This document shows, piece after piece, positions 22,337 through 29,717 of a stretch of 32,977 nt of DNA. The DNA is from a virus. The stretch's first letter is position 1. The number at the start of each line of letters is the position of its first letter. Location: IMG/VR virus record IMGVR_UViG_3300047311_000196, positions 1 through 32,977 of that record. One strand, 5' to 3'. Both the position numbers and the translations under genes were made by a program. A model generated the notes under the pieces. The model was not told where the DNA came from. It saw only the letters and a list, made by a program, of their open reading frames with translations, and searched no databases.

Positions 22337-22837
22337 CTACGAATTGTGAACTATATTCCATATTGGGCCAGTGGCCTCAATTAGGATTCGTTCAACCCTA
22401 TCCATGTGATCTTCCGATTCACATCGGAAAAACTCCACATGATGAACTTGTTCTCGTTTTATTGGGTCAGACATATGCTTTCCCAATCGGGCGTAGATAT
22501 TAGTGCTCTTACCGATATACAGCAAGGTGTCACCTTCCCCAACGAGAAAGTACACGTAACACCCGTCCACATCGGGAAGCCGGGAAGAACCGGTGAAGCG
22601 TCCTGTTTTCTTGCTCAGAGCGTCTACCTCGGTGGAGGTAAGCCCGAGAGTTCGGGCTAGCACACCGGTCCACTCCTGCTTCGTCTTTCCTGAGGTCTCC
22701 CGCCCGCTGAGAGTGTGACTCACATATTTGCGGGAGTACCCGGTAGCTGCGGCAATCTGGGCGATGTTGAGCCCACTGATCTTCAGGGTCCGTATTCGTT
22801 CAGTACGCTTCTGAATCTGGTCTGCGCTGAGTGACAT
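22337..22837 (-). CDS. GIY-YIG nuclease with N-terminal HTH, homing-type
   Basis: The product is 166 aa. Residues 5-50 look like a helix-turn-helix (RTLKISGLNIAQIAAATGYSRKYVSHTLSG). Residues 93-165 are a GIY-YIG nuclease: CYVYFLVGEGDTLLYIGKS (the GIY part replaced by CYVY), NIYARLGKH (Arg117), VERILIEATGPIWN (catalytic Glu149, Asn161). Such freestanding enzymes cut a target site and spread by repair. An AAGGA lies about 10 bases before the ATG. It sits on the same strand as the structural genes between protease and capsid, with 109- and 115-base spacers on each side that are longer than any other spacers within this block. That is consistent with insertion. Confidence 0.82.
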   Translation of the reverse strand: MSLSADQIQKRTERIRTLKISGLNIAQIAAATGYSRKYVSHTLSGRETSGKTKQEWTGVLARTLGLTSTEVDALSKKTGRFTGSSRLPDVDGCYVYFLVGEGDTLLYIGKSTNIYARLGKHMSDPIKREQVHHVEFFRCESEDHMDRVERILIEATGPIWNIVHNS

Positions 22838-22925
22838 GTCACGGCGTCCTTCCGGTACGTGTGGTCTTAGCTACGATGCCCCTGTGCGGCCCTGAGCGGG
22901 TGCCTGCGGGGATACAACTGGTGGA

Positions 22926-22942
22926 GGGTACTCGGGGTACCC
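22926..22942 (-). terminator. Short hairpin after the protease gene
   Basis: GGGTAC and GTACCC flank a five-base loop, starting four bases after the protease stop. A 10-bp palindrome GGGGTACCCC (22934-22943) overlaps it. There is no T run, so this is at most a weak attenuator. Confidence 0.3.
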
Positions 22943-22946
22943 CAGA

Positions 22947-24470
22947 TCAGCTAAGCTGGTTCAGGCGGGCTACAGCCTCGTCCAGCGTGCGCTGCATTCT
23001 CTCGATGGTGAGCGGCTCAGGCTTGCTCTCCTCGGCCCTCTGGGCTTCAGCTTCAGCCTGCTCACGCGCGGTCTCGATGGTCTCCTGGGACAGGTACGGC
23101 TCGGCCAGGTTGATGATGTCCAGAGCGGTACTGGTCGGCGTCAGCCGCATGGCGAGGTCGTAGATCGCTACCATGTCACGCTGAGCGTCGTCGTTGGCTC
23201 CTGCGCCGATGTCACCGGCAGAAGACCAGTGCGGCGGGATCAGGTCCGGCAGGCTGAGGTCGATGGCCAGGTCGATAGCCGCTACTCGCTGCTCGCGGTT
23301 AGAGGCGTCCTTGATGGCCTGTGCCAGCTTGTTGGCATCCTCGGTCCTGACCACGTTGGTCGGGTACACCCCAATGTCAGTCATACGCTCGTTTTCTCCC
23401 TCGGGGTCGTATCCTTCAACCATTTCACGGAAGTCGCAAAGTGCTTCCCACTCTTCCATGTTCGCTTCTGAAACCTTGGCGCCGATCCTCTTCAGTGCGC
23501 TGCGGATCTTGGACTTGATGTTAGCGAGCTGCTGAGCCGTGTACTTGGCTGCGTTCTTGGCTGCGTTGATATACGACCAAGCGGCCTTGATATGCTTTTC
23601 GTTATCTAGCGGGTAGCGCTTCTTCTTGTCGCTCTGGTAGCCGGGGTCAGCATAGGTAACGTCACCATATGGCTTGCTGGAGTCGCGGGACTCTTCGTCT
23701 TCCTCAGACTCGTCCTGGTTCTCGCTCTCTTCACCTGAGGCACGAAGCTCGTCGCACACGTGCTCCTCGCGGTCTTCCATCTTGGCGCCGCATGAGGCGC
23801 AGTAGTCGCCAGAAGATGTCTTGTCCTGTGACATTGACTCACCGCAGCTAGTGCAGAACGAGCCGTACTCCTGCTGCGATCCGCATTCACCGCAAGTGTA
23901 AAGATCGGAGTAGGTGGCTGCTGCGGCCCTCTCGTCCTTGGCTCCTCTGGCTGTCCGGATCTGATCACGGGCAGAAACCGAGGTATCGCCGTAGGCGGGG
24001 AATGTGCAGACGGAGATCTCGTGGACCTTCATTTCCAGGATCTCCCTGCGAGTGCCGGTCATGGGAGAGGCGGTATTACCCTCGTCATCAGTCCACTTGT
24101 CCTTGATGACCTCGAACCCGAATGAGCAGCCGCCGTAGTTCTTGGCCCTGACGTTCTTGATAACGTCATCGGCGTAAGATGTGTCGGCGGGAGTAGCAAC
24201 CCAGTCACCGCCGTTTTGACCATCTTTCAGCTCTAGTGTACCAGCCGACATTCTTGCCAACGGCTGATGGGTCTGATGATTGTCCAGAAGAACGATGTCA
24301 CCATCGTTAATGCTCTTCCTTCCAGCACCAGTTTTGATGGTTTCCCGGAAACCGGCAGGGCCTCTGCCGATCTGTGTGGGAGACCCGTACACCCAGGCGC
24401 GTCCGGTGAGGGTTCTGTCTTCTCCAGCGCTCGGAGCAGCCTTGCGCATGTATCGGTATTCCATGGTCAT
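22947..24470 (-). CDS. Prohead protease fused to zinc ribbons and a DUF6582-like domain
   Basis: The product is 507 aa. Residues 1-165 are an HK97-type (U35) prohead protease: TLTGRAWVYGSPTQIG, LLDNHQTHQPLARM (His65), CSFGFEV (Ser116) and EMKVHEISVCTFPAYGDTSV (His150, Glu151). It would cleave the capsid delta domain and itself during maturation. Residues 190-240 hold two zinc ribbons (YTCGECG ... FCTSCG, Cys193/196/206/209; YCASCG ... HVC). An acidic linker (240-265) leads to VTYADPGYQSDKKKRYPLDN and HIKAAWSYINAAKNAAKY, matching the DUF6582 type (about 270-330). The last 180 residues are helical with a C-terminal coiled coil. Usual proteases of this family are near 200 aa, so the extension could also serve as scaffold. 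It overlaps the portal stop by 4 bases (ATGA). Confidence 0.88.
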   Translation of the reverse strand: MTMEYRYMRKAAPSAGEDRTLTGRAWVYGSPTQIGRGPAGFRETIKTGAGRKSINDGDIVLLDNHQTHQPLARMSAGTLELKDGQNGGDWVATPADTSYADDVIKNVRAKNYGGCSFGFEVIKDKWTDDEGNTASPMTGTRREILEMKVHEISVCTFPAYGDTSVSARDQIRTARGAKDERAAAATYSDLYTCGECGSQQEYGSFCTSCGESMSQDKTSSGDYCASCGAKMEDREEHVCDELRASGEESENQDESEEDEESRDSSKPYGDVTYADPGYQSDKKKRYPLDNEKHIKAAWSYINAAKNAAKYTAQQLANIKSKIRSALKRIGAKVSEANMEEWEALCDFREMVEGYDPEGENERMTDIGVYPTNVVRTEDANKLAQAIKDASNREQRVAAIDLAIDLSLPDLIPPHWSSAGDIGAGANDDAQRDMVAIYDLAMRLTPTSTALDIINLAEPYLSQETIETAREQAEAEAQRAEESKPEPLTIERMQRTLDEAVARLNQLS

Positions 24471-25801
24471 TGCTGTTTTCCTCCGATGCCATTGCCCCCG
24501 ACTCCCGGGGCTGGTTCAGTAGATGGTGCTGGCTGGGTCGTAGCTGGAATCATGTGCTCCAGGTCTCCTGGTCCCATGTTGAGGGCTAGAATCGGTTCAT
24601 CCAGACCATCGATAGGCTGCATGTTTTCCTTCACCCTCGCTTCGTTTCTGGTCAGCCATCCGGCTGAGATACCTTGCGTGTAAGCGGCGAACCTTTCTGA
24701 CATGCTGCCTCGTAGCAGACGGTCAAGATCGAACTCACAGGACTGCTTCCGGATGGCAATAACCTCCCGGCTGACCCTCTGCTCGATTCTGTTCGTCCAG
24801 CCCGCGATTGTGTAACTTACGAAGCCGGTGTTCTGGGTCTCGATACCAGTTCCCCACGAGGTTGACTTCTCCACGTCACCCACAAGGTGCGGCGGGATGC
24901 CGAACATACGGGCGATCTCGTTGGTCTGCCATCTGCGGGACTCAAGGAACTGCATGGAATCAGGCTCGATAGTCAACGGCTGGAACTCAGTAGCAGCGTC
25001 CATAACGGCTACCTCACCCGCGTTAGCGGTACCGCCCATGCGCTGAATCCACCGGGACCGGATAGCGTCAGCCTGTACCTGGTTCGCCAGTGGCGCCCTG
25101 ACCTTGATGATACCGCTGAGAATAGATCCCTTGGAGAAGAACCTGGCAGCCAGCTTGTCGCCCGCCATAGCCGTGCCGAATGTTCTGGCAGCTAGCTGGA
25201 TGGGGCTCAGTCCCTTTACGCCATCATAACCCAGACCAGGAATGTGCATGATCTCGAAGTCCGTGAGAATGATCGGCTGAGCGGACTGCAACTGAAGTGT
25301 CTCGGGGTCCGTTCGCTTGATCTCGAAGATCTTGTTACCGGCTGCGTCCCGCTTAACGTTCACACGTTCCGGGTGGATCGGCTGAAGGTCCACGATCATG
25401 TCTGTCTCCGGGTTACGGAGCTTGCGGACGAATGCGTTGCCCCACAGGCAGAGATGGGAAATGACCAGCTCCCAGAGTTCATACTGGGTGTAGACCATAT
25501 CGTTGTTGCTGCGGTCCAGGATGGACGGGAAGACTTCTACCTTGCCCGGGTCACGGTAGGTACGGAGCGGGCATCCGGCGATGATGGTGCTCAGCAGTCC
25601 TACACAGCGGTACACCGTAGGGAGCATGACCGAGTTACCGGGAGTAACAGCCTCACCAGAGTCGGTGGACGACATGCCCATGAACACGTCATCGAGACCG
25701 ATAGAACTTAGCGGAACGGCAGGGTTCTCAAACGGGTTGCTCGTGCCACCGAACCCGCTGGAACGACGCTCCACGCGGGAGCCCGCATTGAAGAGCGTCA
25801 T
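24467..25801 (-). CDS. Portal protein, HK97 type
   Basis: The product is 444 aa. It has the family landmarks of phage_portal: TVYRCVGLLSTIIAGCPLRT, YELWELVISHLCLWGNAFVR, GVKGLSPIQLAARTFGTAMA, FFSKGSILSGII and RMFGIPPHLVGD. The N-terminal 50 residues and the C-terminal Pro/Gly tail (PGVGGNGIGG) look flexible. It forms the 12-subunit ring through which DNA is packaged and ejected. It binds terminase on one side and the gp6-like connector on the other. It follows a small membrane protein gene with a 3-base gap and overlaps the protease start, consistent with one operon. Confidence 0.92.
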   Translation of the reverse strand: MTLFNAGSRVERRSSGFGGTSNPFENPAVPLSSIGLDDVFMGMSSTDSGEAVTPGNSVMLPTVYRCVGLLSTIIAGCPLRTYRDPGKVEVFPSILDRSNNDMVYTQYELWELVISHLCLWGNAFVRKLRNPETDMIVDLQPIHPERVNVKRDAAGNKIFEIKRTDPETLQLQSAQPIILTDFEIMHIPGLGYDGVKGLSPIQLAARTFGTAMAGDKLAARFFSKGSILSGIIKVRAPLANQVQADAIRSRWIQRMGGTANAGEVAVMDAATEFQPLTIEPDSMQFLESRRWQTNEIARMFGIPPHLVGDVEKSTSWGTGIETQNTGFVSYTIAGWTNRIEQRVSREVIAIRKQSCEFDLDRLLRGSMSERFAAYTQGISAGWLTRNEARVKENMQPIDGLDEPILALNMGPGDLEHMIPATTQPAPSTEPAPGVGGNGIGGKQQ

Positions 25802-25804
25802 CGA

Positions 25805-26050
25805 TTACTGCCTTTCTGCCACCACAATGGCTCCAATACCTCCGACGATAAGGGCTATAGGTGCGGAGAAAAACAGGGCAAGACCTACCAGAGCCATCCC
25901 AGCGCCCGCAGTCTGAAGCAGCGTCATCCGTGCGCTCTTGTGGCCGGTCCAGGTAAGGATAGCCCTCGCACGGAGTACGGTCAGCTTCTCGCGCCAGGTG
26001 AGCGATTCCTCGCTAGTCTCCAGCGGAACGGGACGTGTATCAGAAGACAT
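25805..26050 (-). CDS. Small membrane protein between terminase and portal
   Basis: The product is 81 aa. A charged N-terminal half (SSDTRPVPLETSEESLTWREKL) is followed by a hydrophobic stretch at about 47-76 (LLQTAGAGMALVGLALFF and IALIVGGIGAIVVA) that could span the membrane once or twice. A GAGG lies 5 bases before the ATG. No family was recognised. It is one of several membrane proteins encoded around the packaging genes in this window. Confidence 0.6.
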   Translation of the reverse strand: MSSDTRPVPLETSEESLTWREKLTVLRARAILTWTGHKSARMTLLQTAGAGMALVGLALFFSAPIALIVGGIGAIVVAERQ

Positions 26051-26063
26051 GCTGCCTCATTCA

Positions 26064-27623
26064 TCAATAGACAAAACCGATCGAACTTACCGGGGTTGAA
26101 TGCTCGTCCCCTTCTTCGTCTTTCCATGTGTAGACGGGTTCATCAAAAATCTCCTGCTGTAGCCAGTAGCCTGCCCGGTCCACCGCCATAACACTGCACA
26201 CCGCCAGGTCGATCTTCCGGGGTGACTCTCTCGCGTCCTTCATCAGGCGAGCACCACGGGTGTCAGTCTTGAGCTGAGCGTTTTCCAGGTGCCGGGCCAG
26301 ACGCGGGTCTCCGTCATGAGAGAGCTTCTGGTTCGTGACCATCTCGTAAAAGCGCTGGGTGGCAGGACCCATACGGCCGAGCGTCTGCGGAAACACAACA
26401 ACCGGAAGTCCCTCGTCCTCAAGGTCTTCCGCTGCGTCAAGCCACAGGTACTCGTCCCAGGCGATCTCACGTACCCGGTAGTCACGGCAGGCCTGGCGGA
26501 TAGCGTCCTTAACGGTGCCGCGAGGCACCTTCCACTGCTTAACGCCGTCAGGCTTCTCCCAGAGCCCGAGTACCTTGATCTTCGGCTCGGCCTCAACGGT
26601 GACCGCTACAAGACCAGTGCAGTCCCCGGACTTAGAACCGTCAAACCCAAGTACAACACCCTTCCGGGGCTGTACGAACGGACGATCAGAATCACGGCAG
26701 CTCTCCCAGGTTCCAGCCGGTAGCCACGCTTTCGCCTGCGATACCCACTGGTTAAGTCTCTTTGTCCGGAACTGGTTTTCCTCGACCTTGCGGACCACGG
26801 AGGAGAAGTCCTCAGGATCGATCAGATCACCGTAGCCGGGATTGGCTGCTTCCCATACGGCCGGGTCCTTGTGGTCGGCCCCCTTAGGAGCCCCGTACCA
26901 GCACATGAAGAACGAGTCGTCCTCGATCTCGCCCTTAACAATCTTCTCGCCGTACTGGTAGCGCCGGTAGCAGATCGAGTCCCCGCCCGTCTGGTCGCTC
27001 TTGACGCCAGCGGTGGTAATGATGATCAGGAGCGGGTCTTTCCTGGCACCGAACGCCTGGACCATAACGTTGTAAAGCTCGTCGGTCGGCGCTGCGTGCA
27101 ATTCGTCGTAAACCACTACGGAAGGGTTAAGGCCTTCCTTGGTGAACGCTTCGGAAGACAGAACCTTGTAGATCGATCCCTGGTCCGTGTACTCAAGCGC
27201 GTCACGGTAAACCCGGATCATGCCGCTCAGGTCTTCGTCCAGCTCCACCATTCGCTTAGCAACGTTGAAGACGATCCTGGCCTGGTCCTTGTCAGCAGCA
27301 CAGGAGTAAACTTCTGCGCCTTCAGTGCTGGCGATAAGACCATAGAGCCCGAACGACGATCCGAGGGCGCTCTTCCCGTTCTTACGCGGGAGGCCGATCA
27401 GTGCCTCACGATGGCGGAGCCTGCCGTCAGGCCGTCTGGCGAACGTGTAGGACGAGATATCTACTTGCCACGGGCGCATACGGAGCAGAGTCCCGGCAGA
27501 GCCTCCCCAGGATTCCTTCGTAACCCGGCAGTAGGATTCGATGAATTCATCGACTTCCCCGCCTTCGCCTCGGAGCAGATCTTCACCGGGGACTGGTGTT
27601 ATCAGCAATGGAACAGCGGACAA
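26064..27623 (-). CDS. Terminase large subunit
   Basis: The product is 519 aa. Residues 40-180 are the ATPase: RMRPWQVDISSY, GLPRKNGKS (Walker A, 77-85) and PSVVVYDELH (Walker B, Asp173-Glu174). A TTAG coupling motif follows at 203-206. The nuclease half has VLGFDGSKSGDCTG (Asp328), AWDEYLWLDAAED and RKIDLAVCSVMA (Asp472), as expected of an RNase H-like fold. It cuts the concatemer and drives DNA into the prohead. It starts at TTG 27623 with GGAGGGG 8 bases upstream; an ATG near 27640 runs into a stop. An extended -10 (TGCTATAAT) sits directly before it. The small terminase gene lies two small genes upstream instead of next to it. Confidence 0.93.
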   Translation of the reverse strand: MSAVPLLITPVPGEDLLRGEGGEVDEFIESYCRVTKESWGGSAGTLLRMRPWQVDISSYTFARRPDGRLRHREALIGLPRKNGKSALGSSFGLYGLIASTEGAEVYSCAADKDQARIVFNVAKRMVELDEDLSGMIRVYRDALEYTDQGSIYKVLSSEAFTKEGLNPSVVVYDELHAAPTDELYNVMVQAFGARKDPLLIIITTAGVKSDQTGGDSICYRRYQYGEKIVKGEIEDDSFFMCWYGAPKGADHKDPAVWEAANPGYGDLIDPEDFSSVVRKVEENQFRTKRLNQWVSQAKAWLPAGTWESCRDSDRPFVQPRKGVVLGFDGSKSGDCTGLVAVTVEAEPKIKVLGLWEKPDGVKQWKVPRGTVKDAIRQACRDYRVREIAWDEYLWLDAAEDLEDEGLPVVVFPQTLGRMGPATQRFYEMVTNQKLSHDGDPRLARHLENAQLKTDTRGARLMKDARESPRKIDLAVCSVMAVDRAGYWLQQEIFDEPVYTWKDEEGDEHSTPVSSIGFVY

Positions 27624-27638
27624 CCCTAGATCCCCTCC

Positions 27639-27647
27639 ATTATAGCA
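27639..27647 (-). promoter_or_regulatory. Extended -10 element before the large terminase gene
   Basis: On the minus strand TGCTATAAT has both the TGn extension and a perfect TATAAT, 15 bases before the TTG start. No good -35 is visible; the 17-bp position reads GTCCGT. Transcription from it would begin within or just after the ribosome site, giving a very short leader. Confidence 0.45.
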
Positions 27648-27671
27648 TACGGTAATTGTTTACGGACGAAA

Positions 27672-28004
27672 TCATTCAATTTTGGCCATTGGCCCGGAGT
27701 CGTCATCATCTATCCCGGCCTTTCTGCGAGCCCTTGACAGCTCCATGTTCAGACGGGCGATTTCCTGGTACTGCTCTCGTTCGTGACGACGACGGCTGGT
27801 GACCTCTTCCTCAAGGTCGTCAATAGTCCGCTCGTAAACCCTGCTGGCCCTTTCGATGGCAGCCTCGTCTACCGTGTGAAAGCCAGGAGGAGCTTCCTGT
27901 GATCTCTGGATGTTAACGGCCCTGGTAGATGCGACCCAGATTACTATCGTGATAGCGAGACCGATGACACCGACGATAAGTGCTATTAGAGTGCCAGCGT
28001 CCAT
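27672..28004 (-). CDS. Membrane-anchored coiled-coil protein
   Basis: The product is 110 aa. There is one membrane segment near the N-terminus (about 5-25, TLIALIVGVIGLAITIVIWV), then a long charged coiled coil (about 47-95, AIERASRVYERTIDDLEEEV and EREQYQEIARLNMELSRARR). The plan resembles small i-spanin-like or coiled-coil membrane proteins, though it is far from the lysis genes. The ATG follows the upstream stop (TAAATG) without a gap. The function is unknown. It sits between the small and large terminase genes with another membrane protein. Confidence 0.6.
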   Translation of the reverse strand: MDAGTLIALIVGVIGLAITIVIWVASTRAVNIQRSQEAPPGFHTVDEAAIERASRVYERTIDDLEEEVTSRRRHEREQYQEIARLNMELSRARRKAGIDDDDSGPMAKIE

Positions 28005-28418
28005 TTATCTATCCTCTATCTTGAACCTTCTCTGCTCGGGCCAGAAGGAAACCACTGAAGTTAGTCCGCAGAATGCCAGGAAAATAGCTCCGCTGATCCA
28101 GCCAAACGGAGCCAGAACCGGGTTAACCGCCCAGCTCAGAATCATTGTAATGCCCCACAGGAACTTGATCAGCACAGCCGTTGAGAAAGCCAGTCTGTCA
28201 AGTGTAAGAAATGACTCAACCAGGCATATAACACCTACCACCAGCCAGGCCACTCCCCACGCTACCGGGGATACGAACAGGTCAAGGTGGGATACCACCA
28301 GGTTGGTCTCTGACAGCAGTGACCAGCCATACACGAAGTCCAGTATCGCCAGGAACAGCAGGTAACTGCCTCTCCGCCCGACACGAACCACAATGCTGCG
28401 TAGCCATCTGGTTATCAC
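28005..28418 (-). CDS. Multi-spanning membrane protein, function unknown
   Basis: The product is 137 aa. There are four likely membrane segments at about 18-36, 48-68, 76-96 and 103-124, including SPVAWGVAWLVVGVICLVES and GWISGAIFLAFCGLTSVVSF. The N-terminus is basic (ITRWLRSIVVRVGRRG). It starts at GTG 28418, three bases after the small terminase stop. No family was recognised. Its place within the packaging cluster is odd, because packaging proteins are not normally membrane proteins. Confidence 0.6.
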   Translation of the reverse strand: MITRWLRSIVVRVGRRGSYLLFLAILDFVYGWSLLSETNLVVSHLDLFVSPVAWGVAWLVVGVICLVESFLTLDRLAFSTAVLIKFLWGITMILSWAVNPVLAPFGWISGAIFLAFCGLTSVVSFWPEQRRFKIEDR

Positions 28419-28421
28419 TTT

Positions 28422-28946
28422 TTACGCCTTTCCGTTTCCGCTGCGCTTGTCCTTGATCTTTTCCTGCAATCCCTGCAATCCCGACTGTACCTTCAGTTCC
28501 GCCAGACCAAGACGGGCACGGTCGGTTGGGCTGAATCCGAGCACTGACAAGCACTTGCGGATTACGTTCTCCGCATCCCTGATCTCACGCAGCAAAGGGT
28601 TGGCTGTCATCTGCCCCGCGTACCCTTTAACGATCAGGCCGGTGTTTTCTATCTCCTCGCGGAAGGCAGCGATGTCATCGTAAGCGTGAGAGATCTGCTC
28701 GACCCAGTGATAGTCCTCAGCGGGATGCAGCCATGCGCGGCCAGCTACCCAGATCTTTTCCCACTCCGTCGTGCCCCGTTCCTTCAGGCTTGCCGGTGGC
28801 GCTGGCGGTGGTACTACCTGGACTCGCCGGTTCTGACTGGGCACTGCCAGTTCCTTGGTGGGTCGGTGCCCGCCAGGGCGCAGTCCGTCACCGCGCATAG
28901 AGTCCCGCTGGCGTTCGAGGGGAACGGGTGGTCTTCCTGCTGGCAT
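28422..28946 (-). CDS. Terminase small subunit, P27-like
   Basis: The product is 174 aa. A Pro/Arg-rich start (MPAGRPPVPLERQRD) and a charged linker lead to a helical core: LKERGTTEWEKIWVAGRAWL, HAYDDIAAFREEIENTG, NPLLREIRDAENVIRKCLSV, then LGFSPTDRARLGLAE. The last motif and the length match the P27-type small terminases of actinophages. It would recognise the packaging signal and pass DNA to the large subunit. GGAGG lies 10 bases before the ATG inside a possible hairpin (28951-28969). The C-terminus is basic (EKIKDKRSGNGKA). Confidence 0.8.
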   Translation of the reverse strand: MPAGRPPVPLERQRDSMRGDGLRPGGHRPTKELAVPSQNRRVQVVPPPAPPASLKERGTTEWEKIWVAGRAWLHPAEDYHWVEQISHAYDDIAAFREEIENTGLIVKGYAGQMTANPLLREIRDAENVIRKCLSVLGFSPTDRARLGLAELKVQSGLQGLQEKIKDKRSGNGKA

Positions 28947-28950
28947 TAGT

Positions 28951-28969
28951 GATACACCTCCGGAGTATC
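28951..28969 (-). promoter_or_regulatory. Hairpin covering the small terminase ribosome site
   Basis: GATAC-T-CC and GG-T-GTATC can pair around a three-base loop (GGA), which would hide part of the GGAGG. The element starts five bases before the ATG. It could lower terminase translation. Pairing is limited to two blocks broken by a T/T mismatch. Confidence 0.35.
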
Positions 28970-28972
28970 ATC

Positions 28973-28996
28973 GTGCCAGTACGTAGTTGCTGGCAC
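28973..28996. repeat. Inverted repeat GTGCCAG-N10-CTGGCAC
   Basis: A perfect 7-bp stem with a 10-base loop lies between the SNase-like gene and the small terminase gene. The same arms occur at 15729-15743 with a one-base gap. There is no T run. Confidence 0.5.
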
Positions 28997-28998
28997 CT

Positions 28999-29361
28999 TT
29001 AACCTCCGTAGGCGACAGCCTGCCCGGCAGCGATCATTGTTTCCCCGAAATCACTTCCGTCAGGAAGGGTGAGGGCTCCGTCGAACCTGCCGCCGTATTT
29101 GTCCCAGCCGTAGCTGAGCACGGTCACGTAGGTTCCGGGCGGGCACAGGTTGAGTGCATAGTCACGAGCGGTCTTACCGGCTGCTGTATTCAGCTCGGGA
29201 GCGTTGATACCGTAGATACGGCAGGAGATAACTGGCTTTCCTTTCAGGTCATACCCGTTGAGAAGGATACCGAACCCAAGATCTACGTCGAGATGGCAAG
29301 TGTCTCCGTCTCTCCAGTCTTTTACCAGCGCTGGGTATGGCCCGAACATTTCTTGCGCCAT
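28999..29361 (-). CDS. Staphylococcal nuclease-like (thermonuclease) protein
   Basis: The product is 120 aa. KDWRDGDTCHLDVDLGFG and CRIYGINAPE are the SNase signature. Arg48 and Glu56 keep the 8-residue spacing of the catalytic pair, and DKYGGRFDG supplies the second arginine (Arg92). GKTARDYALNL, then GETMIAAGQAVAY, complete the fold. All three catalytic residues are present, so it may be an active calcium-dependent nuclease. It has no signal peptide, so it acts in the cell or the virion. The ATG overlaps the stop of the upstream GIY-YIG gene (TAATG). A role in degrading host DNA or processing phage DNA is inferred. Confidence 0.82.
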   Translation of the reverse strand: MAQEMFGPYPALVKDWRDGDTCHLDVDLGFGILLNGYDLKGKPVISCRIYGINAPELNTAAGKTARDYALNLCPPGTYVTVLSYGWDKYGGRFDGALTLPDGSDFGETMIAAGQAVAYGG

Positions 29362-29717
29362 TATGCCCTCTCAATGATAGAAACTGGATCCGAATCTGGC
29401 CCGAAGTTGAACCATTCAGAGTCACTGCGCATACGCTCCCGGTCGAAGTGATCGTGCAGCCAGGTCTCGTACTGGAAAGAGTCTGGCCGGTACACCATTG
29501 CCTTGACTTCCAGCCTCCACGGGTTTCCCGTCTGAAGGGTTTTCAGCCTTTTCTTGATATTGTTTGTTACACCGATCTTCACGATACCGTGAAACTGCGG
29601 ATCCTCGAAGCCTATCACGTAGAGGCACAGGCTGGATTCAGCTACGGCTGGAGCGCGCCGAGATGCCGTTCGGGTAGATGCCGTCCGTCCCGAAAGCAAG
29701 TCCCGTATCAGTCCCAT
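29361..29717 (-). CDS. T5orf172/MUG113-type GIY-YIG protein
   Basis: The product is 118 aa from ATG 29717, chosen because GGAGG lies 5 bases before it; a start near 29747 has no such site. CLYVIGFEDP (32-35 LYVI), VKIGVTNNIKKRL (46-58), LQTGNPWRLE, ETWLHDHF (Glu84) and SEWF (100-103) fit the T5orf172 subgroup of GIY-YIG nucleases. Arg57 and Glu84 are the likely active residues. The first 27 residues are a basic tail. It overlaps the upstream membrane protein gene by 80 bases in another frame and the downstream SNase gene by one base. Coupling with SNase suggests they act together, which is inferred. Confidence 0.75.
   Translation of the reverse strand: MGLIRDLLSGRTASTRTASRRAPAVAESSLCLYVIGFEDPQFHGIVKIGVTNNIKKRLKTLQTGNPWRLEVKAMVYRPDSFQYETWLHDHFDRERMRSDSEWFNFGPDSDPVSIIERA

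Noticed and set aside
22222-22946. Group I intron carrying the GIY-YIG gene
   Set aside because: The gene lies between two complete genes, not inside one. I could not identify the conserved intron core in the flanks. A freestanding homing gene explains the facts better, though a covariance search would settle it.
26871-27629. Long rightward open frame (252 codons) opposite the large terminase gene
   Set aside because: It is a shadow of the terminase on the other strand. It has no ribosome site and no recognisable motif, and it lies on bases that code for Walker A and B.
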